Shown: positions 15,803 through 24,133, numbered from the stretch's first letter. The stretch: DNA of 64,000 nt from Streptomyces sp. f51 (GCF_037940415.1 NZ_CP149798.1:4621001-4685000); one strand, 5' to 3'. The notes: generated from the letters alone by a model not told the origin. Translations and numbers: made by a program.

Positions 15803-17122
15803 CTAGGGCGCGCTCGGCCACACCAGGACCATGTACGCCCCGCAGTAGGCCGATCCCAGTACCGCGGCGGTGAGGAACAGGGCCCGGAAGCGGGGCGAGG
15901 CCCGGGTCAGGTGGAGGGCGACCGGGAGCAGCAGCGGGAAGCCGGGCAGCAGGAAGCGGGCCCGGGGGAAGTAGACGCCGCCGCTGCCGAGGACGATCAG
16001 CAGCAGGACCCCGGTGAACACGAGCAGGGGCAGCGGCTGGCGGTCCCAGGCCGAGAGCGCGTACAGCGCCACCGACGCCAGCAGGGTCACGGTCACCATG
16101 ATCAGGAACAGTTCCGGCGACGAGTTCTGCGCCAGGACCTCCCGCAGCCGGCGCACGGTCTCCGCGCCGCCGTCCCACTCGTTGTGCCACAGCCGCTGCA
16201 CGGCGAAGTAGCCGTCCCAGCGGCCCAGCCTGAGGCCCACCCAGCCGACGTACGCGAGCCAGCCCGCCGGTGCCAGGACGGCCGCCGCCAGGGCGCGGAC
16301 GGTGAAGCCCCGGCGCAGCGACAGCAGGGCCGTCACGGCGACCGCGGCGGCCACCGCGACACCGGTGGGCCGGGTCAGCCCGGCGAGCGAGGCCAGCGAG
16401 GCGGCCCACAGCAGCCGGCCGGTGAGGACCGCGTACAGCGCCCACGCGGCGAACGCCGTGAACAGCGACTCCGTGTAGCCCATCCACTGGACCAGGCCGA
16501 CCGGCAGGGCCGCCCACAGCACGGTCAGCAGGACGCCCACGCGGCGGCCGTGCAGATGGCTGCCCACCGCGTGCACGCCCCACGCGGCGAGGAACGAGCA
16601 CACGACGGCGATCGCCAGCCCGGTCGAGGCGCGCGAGCCGGGGGTCAGGGCGGCGACCGCCTTCACCAGGACCGGGTAGAGCGGGAAGAAGGCCAGGCTG
16701 TTCGCGTCGAAGGCGGTGCCCAGGTGACGGGCGTAGCCGTGGTCGGCGATGCCGAGGTACCAGACCGCGTCCCACTGCGACGCCAGGACCGGCCAGACGC
16801 CGTGATGTCTGCGGTGGGCCCAGACGGTGAGCGTGAGCAGCCCGGTGAGGCGGACGGCCGCGTAGGCGAGGAGGGCGGGGGCCGCGTGCCGCAGACGGGC
16901 GCGGACCACGGCGAGGAGACCGGCCGCGCCGGGCGCGCGCCGGGCGGCCGGGACACCCGGAACGCTCCCGCCCGGGGCGCTGCGGGGAGGGGCGGACGTC
17001 GGCCGGGAATCGGTCGAGGGCACGCGGCGGCTCCTGGGACTCGATGGTGCGCTGCCGGTAACCGTTCCTCGGTCGTCCGGTGGCGCACGGGAGCGCTGCG
17101 TCAACTGCCGTGCGGAAATCAC
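15803..17122 (-). CDS. PIG-V-like mannosyltransferase family membrane protein
   Basis: This integral membrane protein of about 439 residues has roughly ten hydrophobic helices. The motif QWDAVWYLGIADHGY followed by SLAFFPLYPVLVK, with GLTRPTG in the middle, is the signature of the PIG-V/GPI mannosyltransferase clan, which uses polyprenyl-phosphate mannose on the outer face of the membrane. In Streptomyces these proteins probably decorate lipids or exported proteins. The first 65 residues are disordered and Arg/Pro-rich. The start is a GTG at 17122; a later start is possible. Its 3' end converges with the PH-like gene. Confidence 0.8.
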   Translation of the reverse strand: MISARQLTQRSRAPPDDRGTVTGSAPSSPRSRRVPSTDSRPTSAPPRSAPGGSVPGVPAARRAPGAAGLLAVVRARLRHAAPALLAYAAVRLTGLLTLTVWAHRRHHGVWPVLASQWDAVWYLGIADHGYARHLGTAFDANSLAFFPLYPVLVKAVAALTPGSRASTGLAIAVVCSFLAAWGVHAVGSHLHGRRVGVLLTVLWAALPVGLVQWMGYTESLFTAFAAWALYAVLTGRLLWAASLASLAGLTRPTGVAVAAAVAVTALLSLRRGFTVRALAAAVLAPAGWLAYVGWVGLRLGRWDGYFAVQRLWHNEWDGGAETVRRLREVLAQNSSPELFLIMVTVTLLASVALYALSAWDRQPLPLLVFTGVLLLIVLGSGGVYFPRARFLLPGFPLLLPVALHLTRASPRFRALFLTAAVLGSAYCGAYMVLVWPSAP

Positions 17123-17146
17123 CCGTAAGAAGGGTGGGTGTTCATG

Positions 17147-17196
17147 CCAGGGCCCCGGTGGGAGGCGGCGCGCGGCCGCTTCCCACCGGGGCCCTG
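17147..17196. terminator. Terminator of the nucleoside phosphorylase-mutase operon
   Basis: Two 17-base complementary arms (CCAGGGCCCCGGTGGGA and its complement) enclose a G/C-rich second hairpin. It begins 23 bases beyond the mutase stop codon on the minus strand, so it is well placed to end that operon before the mannosyltransferase gene. Confidence 0.75.
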
Positions 17197-17218
17197 GAGC
17201 GGACTCGAAGAGCCGCGG

Positions 17219-18850
17219 TCAGATGCCGGCCGCGGCCGACAGGTCCCGCTTGATCGCCGTCAGCAGCCCGGCCGCCTCGGCGTGGGCCGCCGGGAGGGCG
17301 TCGTGGCCGCCGACGGGCACCACGACCTCCAGGTAGCACTTCAGCTTGGGCTCGGTGCCGCTCGGGCGGACGATGACCCGGGCACCGTCCAGCGTGTAGC
17401 GCAGGCCGTCCGTGGGCGGCAGGCGGTCCGTCCCCCGGGTCAGGTCCTCGGCCTTCGTGATGGCGAGGCCCGCGAGCTCCGTGGGCGGCTGCTCGCGCAG
17501 CCGGCGCATGGCGTCCGCGATGACCGAGAGGTCCTCCACCCGCACCGAGAGCTGGTCGGTGGCGTGCAGTCCGTAGGCGACGGCGATGTCGTCGAGGAGA
17601 TCCAGCAGGGTCCGGCCCCGCTCCTTGAGCTCCGAGGCCAGCTCGGTGATCAGGAGGGCGGCGGTGATGCCGTCCTTGTCGCGTACGCCGTCGGGGTCGA
17701 CGCAGTAGCCGAGCGCCTCCTCGTACCCGAACCGCAGTCCCTCGACGCGGGCGATCCACTTGAAGCCGGTGAGCGTCTCCTCGTACGGCAGACCCGCGCC
17801 CTCGGCGATCCGGCCGAGCAGCGAGGAGGAGACGATCGACTCGGCGAAGACGCCCCGCGCGCCGCGTCGCACCAGGTGCTCGGCGAGCAGCGCGCCGACC
17901 TCGTCGCCGCGCAGCATGCGCCAGTCGGCGCCGGCCCTCACGGCCACGGCGCACCGGTCGGCGTCCGGGTCGTTGGCGATGATCAGGTCGGGTTCCGCCG
18001 CGCGGGCCGTCGCGAAGGCGAGGTCCATCGCCCCGGGCTCCTCCGGGTTGGGGAAGGCCACGGTCGGGAAGTCCGGGTCGGGCTCGGCCTGCTCGGCGAC
18101 GAGCACCGGCTCGGGGAAGCCGGCCCGCGCGAAGGCGGCGAGCAGCACGTCCTTGCCGACGCCGTGCATGGCCGTGTACACCGTGCGGGCGGTGCGCGGC
18201 GAGCCCTCGGCGAGGACGGCGTCCGTACGGGCCAGGTAGGCGTCCAGGACGCTCTCGTCGAGGGTCTCCCAGCCGGAGTCCGGGCGGGGTACGTCGGCGA
18301 GCGCGCGGACCGCGTCGATCTCGGCGGCGATCTCCGCGTCGGCCGGCGGGACGATCTGCGAACCGTCGCCGAGGTACACCTTGTAGCCGTTGTCCCGGGG
18401 CGGGTTGTGGCTCGCGGTGACCTCCACGCCCGCGACCGCGCCGAGATGCCGTATGGCGTAGGCGAGGACGGGGGTGGGCAGCGGCCGGGGCAGGACGGCG
18501 GCGCGCAGGCCGGCGCCCGTCATCACGGCCGCCGTGTCGCGGGCGAAGTCGGCGGACTTGTGGCGGGCGTCGTAGCCGATCACCACGAGGCCGCCGGTCT
18601 GCCCCTTGGACTTGAGGTACGCGGCGAGTCCGGCCGCGGCGCGGATGACCACGGATCGGTTCATCCGCATCGGCCCCGCGCCGAGCTCACCGCGCAGACC
18701 CGCGGTGCCGAACTGGAGCGTGCCGCTGAAACGGGCGGTCAGCTCCGTGACGTCCTCGGCCTCGACGAGCTTGGCGAGTTCGTCACGGGTCTCCGCGTCG
18801 GGGTCCTCGGCCAGCCACGCCTTGGCCCGCGCGATGAGTTCGTCCTGCAC
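17219..18850 (-). CDS. Phospho-sugar mutase (PGM2/phosphopentomutase-like)
   Basis: This alpha-D-phosphohexomutase superfamily enzyme has 543 residues. The phosphoserine loop TASHNP has Ser147, the metal loop is NDPDADR, sugar-binding GYEEALGY follows, and the phosphate-binding motif RPSGTEPK is in domain 4. It is usually annotated phosphomannomutase, but its length and GYEEALGY motif match the PGM2 branch, which acts on pentose 1-phosphates. It is downstream of purine nucleoside phosphorylase in one operon. The likely job is therefore conversion of (deoxy)ribose-1-phosphate to the 5-phosphate for DeoC or the pentose pathway. Substrate assignment is inference. Confidence 0.9.
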   Translation of the reverse strand: MQDELIARAKAWLAEDPDAETRDELAKLVEAEDVTELTARFSGTLQFGTAGLRGELGAGPMRMNRSVVIRAAAGLAAYLKSKGQTGGLVVIGYDARHKSADFARDTAAVMTGAGLRAAVLPRPLPTPVLAYAIRHLGAVAGVEVTASHNPPRDNGYKVYLGDGSQIVPPADAEIAAEIDAVRALADVPRPDSGWETLDESVLDAYLARTDAVLAEGSPRTARTVYTAMHGVGKDVLLAAFARAGFPEPVLVAEQAEPDPDFPTVAFPNPEEPGAMDLAFATARAAEPDLIIANDPDADRCAVAVRAGADWRMLRGDEVGALLAEHLVRRGARGVFAESIVSSSLLGRIAEGAGLPYEETLTGFKWIARVEGLRFGYEEALGYCVDPDGVRDKDGITAALLITELASELKERGRTLLDLLDDIAVAYGLHATDQLSVRVEDLSVIADAMRRLREQPPTELAGLAITKAEDLTRGTDRLPPTDGLRYTLDGARVIVRPSGTEPKLKCYLEVVVPVGGHDALPAAHAEAAGLLTAIKRDLSAAAGI

Positions 18851-18935
18851 CTGGGGTGCACCTCTCTCTTCGGTCGTACGGTTCCGTGTGCCCGGGTCGT
18901 CGCGCCCCCGGCGCCGGGGGCGGACTCGCCGTCGC

Positions 18936-19760
18936 CTACAGACGATCCAGCACCTGGGTCAGAAGTTCCCCCATGCGCGCGGCCGAGTCGCGGCCGGCCT
19001 GGAGGACTTCCTCGTGATTGAGGGGCTCGCCCGTCATACCGGCGGCGAGGTTGGTGACCAGGGAGATGCCGAGCACCTCGGCGCCCGCCTCGCGCGCGGC
19101 GATGGCTTCGAGGGTCGTCGACATGCCCACGAGGTCGGCGCCGATGACACGGGCCATCCGGATCTCGGCGGGCGTCTCGTAGTGCGGGCCGGGGAACTGG
19201 GCGTAGACACCCTCCTCCAGGGAGGGGTCGACCTCCTTGCACAGCGCGCGCAGCCGCGGCGAGTACAGGTCGGTGAGGTCCACGAAGTTCGCGCCGACGA
19301 TCGGCGAGGTGGCCGTCAGGTTGATGTGGTCGCTGATCAGCACGGGCTGACCGGGGCGCATGCCCTCGCGCAGACCGCCGCAGCCGTTGGTGAGCACGAT
19401 GGTCTTGCAGCCGGCGGCGACGGCGGTACGGACCCCGTGCGCGACGGCGGCGACACCACGGCCCTCGTAGTAGTGGGTGCGGCCGAGGAAGACCAGGGCG
19501 CGCTTGTCGCCGATGCGGTACGAGCGGATCGTGCCGCCGTGGCCCTCGACCGCCGGCGGCGGGAAGCCGGGCAGCTCGGTGACCGGGAACTCGGCCTCGG
19601 GGGTGCCGAGGGCGTCCACGGCGGGGGCCCAGCCGGAGCCCATCACGAGAGCGACGTCGTGGGTCTCGGCGCCGGTGAGCTCGCGCAGGCGCGTGGCGGC
19701 GGCGTCGGCGGCGGCGTGGGGGTCGCCCTGGATGTCGTCCGGAAGAAGAGATGCGTTCAC
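18936..19760 (-). CDS. Purine nucleoside phosphorylase
   Basis: This trimeric-type purine nucleoside phosphorylase has 274 residues and splits inosine or guanosine with phosphate to base plus ribose-1-phosphate. Motifs include VMGSGWAPA, the phosphate-binding FLGRTHYYEGRG, TNGCGGLREGM, GPHYETPAEIRM and GADLVGMSTTLEAIAA. The last gives a Met-Ser-Thr-Thr active-site block. The start is GTG 19760, preceded by TACGCT 7 bases upstream, so the message is probably leaderless. The open frame extends further but through the operator. It leads the operon with the phosphosugar mutase. Confidence 0.93.
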   Translation of the reverse strand: MNASLLPDDIQGDPHAAADAAATRLRELTGAETHDVALVMGSGWAPAVDALGTPEAEFPVTELPGFPPPAVEGHGGTIRSYRIGDKRALVFLGRTHYYEGRGVAAVAHGVRTAVAAGCKTIVLTNGCGGLREGMRPGQPVLISDHINLTATSPIVGANFVDLTDLYSPRLRALCKEVDPSLEEGVYAQFPGPHYETPAEIRMARVIGADLVGMSTTLEAIAAREAGAEVLGISLVTNLAAGMTGEPLNHEEVLQAGRDSAARMGELLTQVLDRL

Positions 19761-19785
19761 GCGCAAGAGCGTAGCCGGTCTGGGC

Positions 19786-19797
19786 CTACGCGCGTAG
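19786..19797. promoter_or_regulatory. Palindromic operator upstream of purine nucleoside phosphorylase
   Basis: CTACGCGCGTAG ends 25 bases before the GTG start. A TACGCT -10-like hexamer (19768-19773 on the minus strand) lies between. It is identical to the add and deoC elements and is the third member of the set. Confidence 0.75.
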
Positions 19798-19946
19798 ATG
19801 ACGGAGCTCACGGTCTTGCGATCGTTGTCTTGTCGTTTCCGACGAACGGGTGCGGGGCGAGGGCGTCGACAGGGCGCCCTCGCGACGGAGCGGGACCGGG
19901 CGGGCGAGTGGGGAGAACCGCCGGGGCGCGGCGGCGTGGGCGCGGC

Positions 19947-20384
19947 TCAGCAGGGGCGTTTGCGGAGCTCCATGACGTAGTCGTGGGGTGCTCCCGCCGA
20001 CTCGGCGGCATCCGCCAGCTCGCCCAGATAACGCGCCGAGGGCAGTCCCCCCTCGTACCCGTTCAGTACGTAGACCCACGCCGGCTCCTCACCCTCCAGG
20101 GTGTGCACCCGTACACGCATCCGGCGGTAGACGTCGAGGCCGACGCCCTCCCAGCGGTCCATGGAGTCCTCGTCCAGCGGCGCGATGTCGTACAGCGCCA
20201 CGAAGACCTGGGACCGCGGCGCCTCGACGATGGTCGCGAGCGCCCCCTCCCAGCCCATGTGCTCGCCGCCGAAGGTCAGCCGCCAGCCGTTCAGCCAGCC
20301 CGTGGCGCGCAGCGGCGAATGCGGGGCGCGGCGCGTCATGAGCCGCGGGTCGAGATTGCCGGCGTACGCGGCGTAGAGCGACAT
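19947..20384 (-). CDS. Gamma-glutamylcyclotransferase-like protein
   Basis: This protein of 145 residues has the gamma-glutamylcyclotransferase fold. An N-terminal substrate loop LYAAYAGNLDP corresponds to the YGSNL motif, a Glu sits in the GWEGALATIVEA region, and DRWEGVGLDVYRR and WVYVLNGYEGGLPSARYL follow. The family acts on gamma-glutamyl amines or related compounds, and the physiological substrate in Streptomyces is not known. The ATG at 20384 is chosen because family similarity begins there. It is divergent from the flavoprotein gene with a 116-base gap. Confidence 0.8.
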   Translation of the reverse strand: MSLYAAYAGNLDPRLMTRRAPHSPLRATGWLNGWRLTFGGEHMGWEGALATIVEAPRSQVFVALYDIAPLDEDSMDRWEGVGLDVYRRMRVRVHTLEGEEPAWVYVLNGYEGGLPSARYLGELADAAESAGAPHDYVMELRKRPC

Positions 20385-20500
20385 GGGGTCGAGGGTACGG
20401 CAGCGGCCCGCACGCCTCTCGCGTAACAAAGTGGCTCGGATGCACCCGTCCCGGGGCCCCTGGGCGGAAGCACCTTGAAGCGTGCGGGACAATGGAGTAC

Positions 20501-21940
20501 GTGACTCGGATCGTGATCATCGGTGGCGGACCCGGCGGATATGAAGCGGCCCTGGTGGCCGCGCAGCTCGGCGCGGAGGTGACCGTCGTCGACTGCGACG
20601 GTCTGGGCGGGGCGTCGGTGCTCACCGACTGCGTGCCGTCGAAGACTCTCATCGCCACGGCCGAGGTGATGACGACGTTCGACTCCTCCTACGAGGAGCT
20701 GGGGATCATCGTCGCCGACGACACCCCTCCGCTGGAGCAGGCGGCCAGGGTGGTGGGCGTCGACCTCGGCAAGGTCAACCGCCGGGTGAAGCGCCTCGCG
20801 CTCGCCCAGTCGCACGACATCACGGCCTCGGTGACCCGCGCCGGCGCCCGCGTCCTGCGCGGACGCGGACGGCTCGAGGGCATGCAGTCCCTGGACGGCT
20901 CCCGCAAGGTCGTCGTGAGCGCCGCGGACGGCACGGAGGAGACCCTCACCGCCGACGCCGTGCTCATCGCCACCGGCGGACACCCGCGCGAGCTGCCCGA
21001 CGCGCAGCCCGACGGCGAGCGCATCCTGAACTGGACCCAGGTCTACGACCTCGACGAGCTCCCCGAGGAGCTCATCGTGGTCGGCTCCGGTGTCACCGGC
21101 GCCGAGTTCGCCGGTGCCTACCAGGCGTTGGGCTCCCGCGTCACCCTCGTCTCCAGCCGTGACCGCGTGCTGCCGGGCGAGGACCCGGACGCCGCCGCCG
21201 TCCTGGAGGACGTCTTCCGCCGCCGCGGGATGAACGTCATGGCCCGCTCCCGCGCCGAGTCGGCCAAGCGCGTCGGCGACCGCGTCGAGGTCACGCTCTC
21301 CGACGGCCGGGTCATCAGCGGCACGCACTGCCTGATGGCCGTCGGCGCCATCCCGAACAGCAGCGGGATGGGCCTGGAGGAGGCCGGCGTCAAGGTCCGC
21401 GACTCCGGGCACATCTGGACCGACAAGGTCTCGCGCACGACCGCCCCGGGCGTGTACGCGGCCGGTGACGTGACCGGCGTCTTCGCCCTCGCGTCCGTCG
21501 CCGCCATGCAGGGCCGCATCGCCATGTACCACTTCCTCGGCGACGCCGTGGCCCCGCTGAACCTGAAGACGGTCTCCTCGAACGTCTTCACCGACCCCGA
21601 GATCGCCACCGTCGGCTACAGCCAGGCGGACGTCGACGGGGGCAAGATCGACGCCCGGGTCGTGAAGCTGCCGCTGCTGCGCAACCCGCGCGCCAAGATG
21701 CAGGGCATCCGCGACGGCTTCGTCAAGATCTTCTGCCGTCCCGGCACCGGCATCGTGGTCGGCGGCGTGGTCGTCTCCCCGCGCGCCTCGGAGCTGATCC
21801 ACCCCATCTCGATCGCGGTCGACAACAATCTGACGGTCGAACAGATCGCGAACGCGTTCACCGTGTACCCGTCCCTGTCCGGCTCGATCGCCGAGGTGGC
21901 CCGGCAGCTGCACACACGGAAGATCACGGGCGAGGGCTGA
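20501..21940 (+). CDS. Lpd-like flavoprotein disulfide reductase (NAD(P)H quinone reductase type)
   Basis: This FAD protein of about 479 residues has GGGPGGYEAAL at the N-terminus, the NAD(P) fold VGSGVTGAEFAGAY, the FAD loop VYAAGDVTG and a dimerisation domain. The redox loop reads GGASVLTDCVPSK: the first cysteine of the usual CxxxxC pair is Ser, so no redox disulfide can form. The C-terminal His-Glu pair of lipoamide dehydrogenases is also missing (the region reads YPSLSGSI). This matches the mycobacterial LpdA quinone reductase type, not lipoamide dehydrogenase. The start is either GTG 20501, with GACAAT 7 bases upstream, or ATG 20492. Confidence 0.88.
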   Translation: MTRIVIIGGGPGGYEAALVAAQLGAEVTVVDCDGLGGASVLTDCVPSKTLIATAEVMTTFDSSYEELGIIVADDTPPLEQAARVVGVDLGKVNRRVKRLALAQSHDITASVTRAGARVLRGRGRLEGMQSLDGSRKVVVSAADGTEETLTADAVLIATGGHPRELPDAQPDGERILNWTQVYDLDELPEELIVVGSGVTGAEFAGAYQALGSRVTLVSSRDRVLPGEDPDAAAVLEDVFRRRGMNVMARSRAESAKRVGDRVEVTLSDGRVISGTHCLMAVGAIPNSSGMGLEEAGVKVRDSGHIWTDKVSRTTAPGVYAAGDVTGVFALASVAAMQGRIAMYHFLGDAVAPLNLKTVSSNVFTDPEIATVGYSQADVDGGKIDARVVKLPLLRNPRAKMQGIRDGFVKIFCRPGTGIVVGGVVVSPRASELIHPISIAVDNNLTVEQIANAFTVYPSLSGSIAEVARQLHTRKITGEG

Positions 21941-22040
21941 CCCCTTCCGGCGACTCCCCGCCGGTCAGGGGGAGTTGGTGACGCCGAACACGGCAGGGGC
22001 GGTGCGAGTGGGCACGTATACCACTGAGCACCCCACCATG

Positions 22041-22060
22041 CGAACAACTTCTGTTATTCG
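22041..22060. promoter_or_regulatory. Candidate DeoR-family operator
   Basis: An imperfect 20-base palindrome has half-sites CGAACAAC and GTTATTCG, complementary except for one position, with a 4-base centre. It sits 47 bases before the DeoR-type gene in otherwise AT-richer DNA, as an autoregulatory site would. A shorter inverted repeat CTGCT-GAA-AGCAG follows at 22068-22080. Confidence 0.5.
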
Positions 22061-22107
22061 GCGCAAACTGCTGAAAGCAGACGGTCGTTGGGGTTACTGT
22101 CAGTTTC

Positions 22108-23076
22108 GTGTTCGCTGCAGAACGTCGCCAATTGATCCTCGAAATGGTGCGAGCGAACGGGGCCGTGTCGCTCCGTGAGCTCGCCCGCGTCGTCCAGACC
22201 TCCGAAGTGACCGTACGGCGGGACGTGCGCGCGCTGGAGGCAGAAGGACTCCTCGACCGCCGGCACGGCGGTGCGGTACTGCCGGGCGGGTTCACGCGCG
22301 AGTCCGGCTTCCCGCAGAAATCGCATCTCGCGACCGCCGAGAAGACGGCCATCGCCGATCTCGCCGCGGGTCTCGTCGAAGAGGGCGAGGCCATCGTGGT
22401 GGGGGCGGGTACCACCACGCAGGAGCTGGCCCGCCGGCTCGCGCGGGTGCCCGGTCTGACCGTCGTCACCAACTCCCTGCTGGTGGCCCAGGCGTTGGCC
22501 CATGCCAACCGCGTGGAGGTCGTGATGACCGGCGGCACCCTGCGCGGTTCCAACTACGCCCTGGTCGGCTCGGGTGCGGAGCAGTCCCTGCAAGGGCTGC
22601 GCGTGTCCCGGGCGTTCCTCTCCGGGAGCGGTCTGACCGCCGAGCGCGGACTCTCCACGTCCAACATGCTCTCGGCTTCCGTGGACCGCGCCCTCGTCCA
22701 GGCGGCCGCCGAGGTCGTGGTCCTCGCCGACCACACCAAGCTCGGGACGGACACCATGTTCCAGACGGTGCCCACCGACCTCATCACCCGTCTGGTCACG
22801 GACGAGCCGCCCGCCCACGACGACCGCGCGGCCACCGAACTCCAGGCCCTGGCCGATCAGGGCGTGCAGATCGCGGTGGCCGGGTCATCGGCCTCGGGCG
22901 GCGCGGGAGGTGATCCGCTCCCGGCGGGGCGCCAGCCGCGCCGGGACGTACCCCTCCCGGGCCCGCGCCGCGGCCAGGTGGTCCCGGGCTCGGGACCGCA
23001 ACTACGCAGCGCGGCGGTCATGGGGGACCAGCCCCCGGCCGAAAGAGCGCGCGTGGCCGATCTTCGACGTCGCTGA
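22108..23076 (+). CDS. DeoR-family transcriptional regulator
   Basis: The product has about 322 residues. The N-terminal DeoR winged helix reads RRQLILEMVRANGAVSLRELARVVQTSEVTVRRDVRALE with DRRHGGAV after it (residues 6-57). The DeoRC sensor domain follows, with GAGTTTQELA, the VVTNSLLVAQAL region, TGGTLRGSNYALVG and LADHTKLG. Such domains bind phosphosugars. After residue about 260 there is an unusual tail of about 60 residues rich in Pro, Gly and Arg, ending ERARVADLRRR. The GTG start is preceded by TACTGT 7 bases upstream (leaderless candidate). It may regulate sugar-phosphate or nucleoside genes nearby, but that is inference. Confidence 0.88.
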   Translation: MFAAERRQLILEMVRANGAVSLRELARVVQTSEVTVRRDVRALEAEGLLDRRHGGAVLPGGFTRESGFPQKSHLATAEKTAIADLAAGLVEEGEAIVVGAGTTTQELARRLARVPGLTVVTNSLLVAQALAHANRVEVVMTGGTLRGSNYALVGSGAEQSLQGLRVSRAFLSGSGLTAERGLSTSNMLSASVDRALVQAAAEVVVLADHTKLGTDTMFQTVPTDLITRLVTDEPPAHDDRAATELQALADQGVQIAVAGSSASGGAGGDPLPAGRQPRRDVPLPGPRRGQVVPGSGPQLRSAAVMGDQPPAERARVADLRRR

Positions 23077-23100
23077 GAGGCGTCGGGACGGTGAGGCGGA

Positions 23101-23145
23101 CGGCCGAACCCTTCGGCCGGCCGACCGGACCGGCCCGCGGGCCGG
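23101..23145. terminator. Hairpins between deoR and tetR genes
   Basis: A stem-loop with arms CGGCCGAA and TTCGGCCG around CCC is followed by a 16-base GC palindrome at 23130-23145. They lie in the gap between the convergent DeoR-type and TetR-type genes and probably end transcription. I see nothing else in the gap. Confidence 0.55.
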
Positions 23146-23246
23146 CACGGTGAACCAGGCCGGTTCACGGTCGCACACCACCGCGGGCGGGGCGGTCCGA
23201 GCTCCCGGGCGCAGGCCGGGCCCTGCGGTTCGGGCCGGAGGCCGGT

Positions 23247-23864
23247 TCACGGCTTCAGGCCGCGCAGTGTCAGGTTCAGCAGGCGGTCGGCCAGCGCGGG
23301 GTCGTCCGCGGTTTCCTCCGCCGCCAGCGCGATCGCGTTGGTCAGCTGGAGGAGATCACCGATCGAGACGTCGGGGCGCACGGCCCCCGACTCCTGGGCG
23401 CGGAGCAGCAGGGCGCTGCCCGCCTCACGCATCGGGCCGCTGCACCGGGCGAGGTGGGAACCCTCGTCCCGCGAGGCCGACATGAGGGCACGGGCGAGTC
23501 CCCGGTACTCACCCGCGTGCGTGATGATCTCGCGCAGCCACCGCACCAGGGCGGTGCACGGCTCCGGCGCGTCGAGCAACTCGCGCGAGCGGGCCAGCAG
23601 ATCGCTCACGGCCTCTTCGAAGACCGCGCTCATCAGGGCGTGCCGATTCGGGAAGTGCCGGTACAGCGTGCCGATGCCGACGCCCGCGCGCCGGGCCACG
23701 TCCTCCAGGGACGTGTCCGTGCCGTGCTCGGCGAACGCGGAGCGCGCCTCGTCCAGCAGCCGTCCGTGGTTGCGCCGGGCGTCCGCGCGCATCACGCGCG
23801 GCGCTCCCGGACCCCGGGCGGGCTCCGACGTCCCGGCCCACTCCTTCGCGGTCGCGCCCGCCAT
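23247..23864 (-). CDS. TetR/AcrR-family transcriptional regulator
   Basis: The product has 205 residues from ATG 23864, with GGTGGAAG upstream. The N-terminal helix-turn-helix includes NHGRLLDEARSAFAEHGTDTSLEDVARRAGVGIGTLYRHFPNRHAL (about residues 32-78). The C-terminal half is an all-helical ligand domain of the SbtR/TetR_C type (LVRWLREIITHAGEYRGLARALM). Ligand and targets are unknown. The long open frame continuing upstream to 24122 is not coding: its sequence is Arg/Pro-rich and lies over a hairpin region. No obvious partner gene is adjacent. Confidence 0.85.
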   Translation of the reverse strand: MAGATAKEWAGTSEPARGPGAPRVMRADARRNHGRLLDEARSAFAEHGTDTSLEDVARRAGVGIGTLYRHFPNRHALMSAVFEEAVSDLLARSRELLDAPEPCTALVRWLREIITHAGEYRGLARALMSASRDEGSHLARCSGPMREAGSALLLRAQESGAVRPDVSIGDLLQLTNAIALAAEETADDPALADRLLNLTLRGLKP

Positions 23865-24055
23865 GGCTTCCACCTGCCCTCTCCCGCCGCCCGGCTGCGC
23901 TCCAGGATGCCACCGGCGGCGCCTCGCCGGACGCCCGCGGGCTCCGCGCCGGACGGCTCGAAGCATCATGGGCGGTTGCGCGGGCGGGGAACCGGGCGCC
24001 GTCCCGCCCGGGACGCACTCCGTACGCGAAAGTGCCCGGCGGGCTCGTACACGAA

Positions 24056-24093
24056 AGCGCCCGGCGGGCCGCGGACGCGGTTCGCCGGGCGCT
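24056..24093 (-). terminator. Terminator after accA2
   Basis: Inverted repeat with 11-base arms (AGCGCCCGGCG and its complement) and a 16-base loop, 41 bases beyond the accA2 stop codon on the minus strand. Next to it is a direct repeat of CGAAAGYGCCCGGCGGG (24028 and 24052). Confidence 0.65.
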
Positions 24094-24133
24094 GTTGACG
24101 CGCCGTGGGACGGATGGATCACCCGTCCCGTGC

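Noticed and set aside
23865..24122. An in-frame extension of the TetR-type gene to 24122
   Set aside because: The added part is Arg/Pro-rich, crosses the accA2 terminator and lies upstream of a well-placed ribosome site at 23864.
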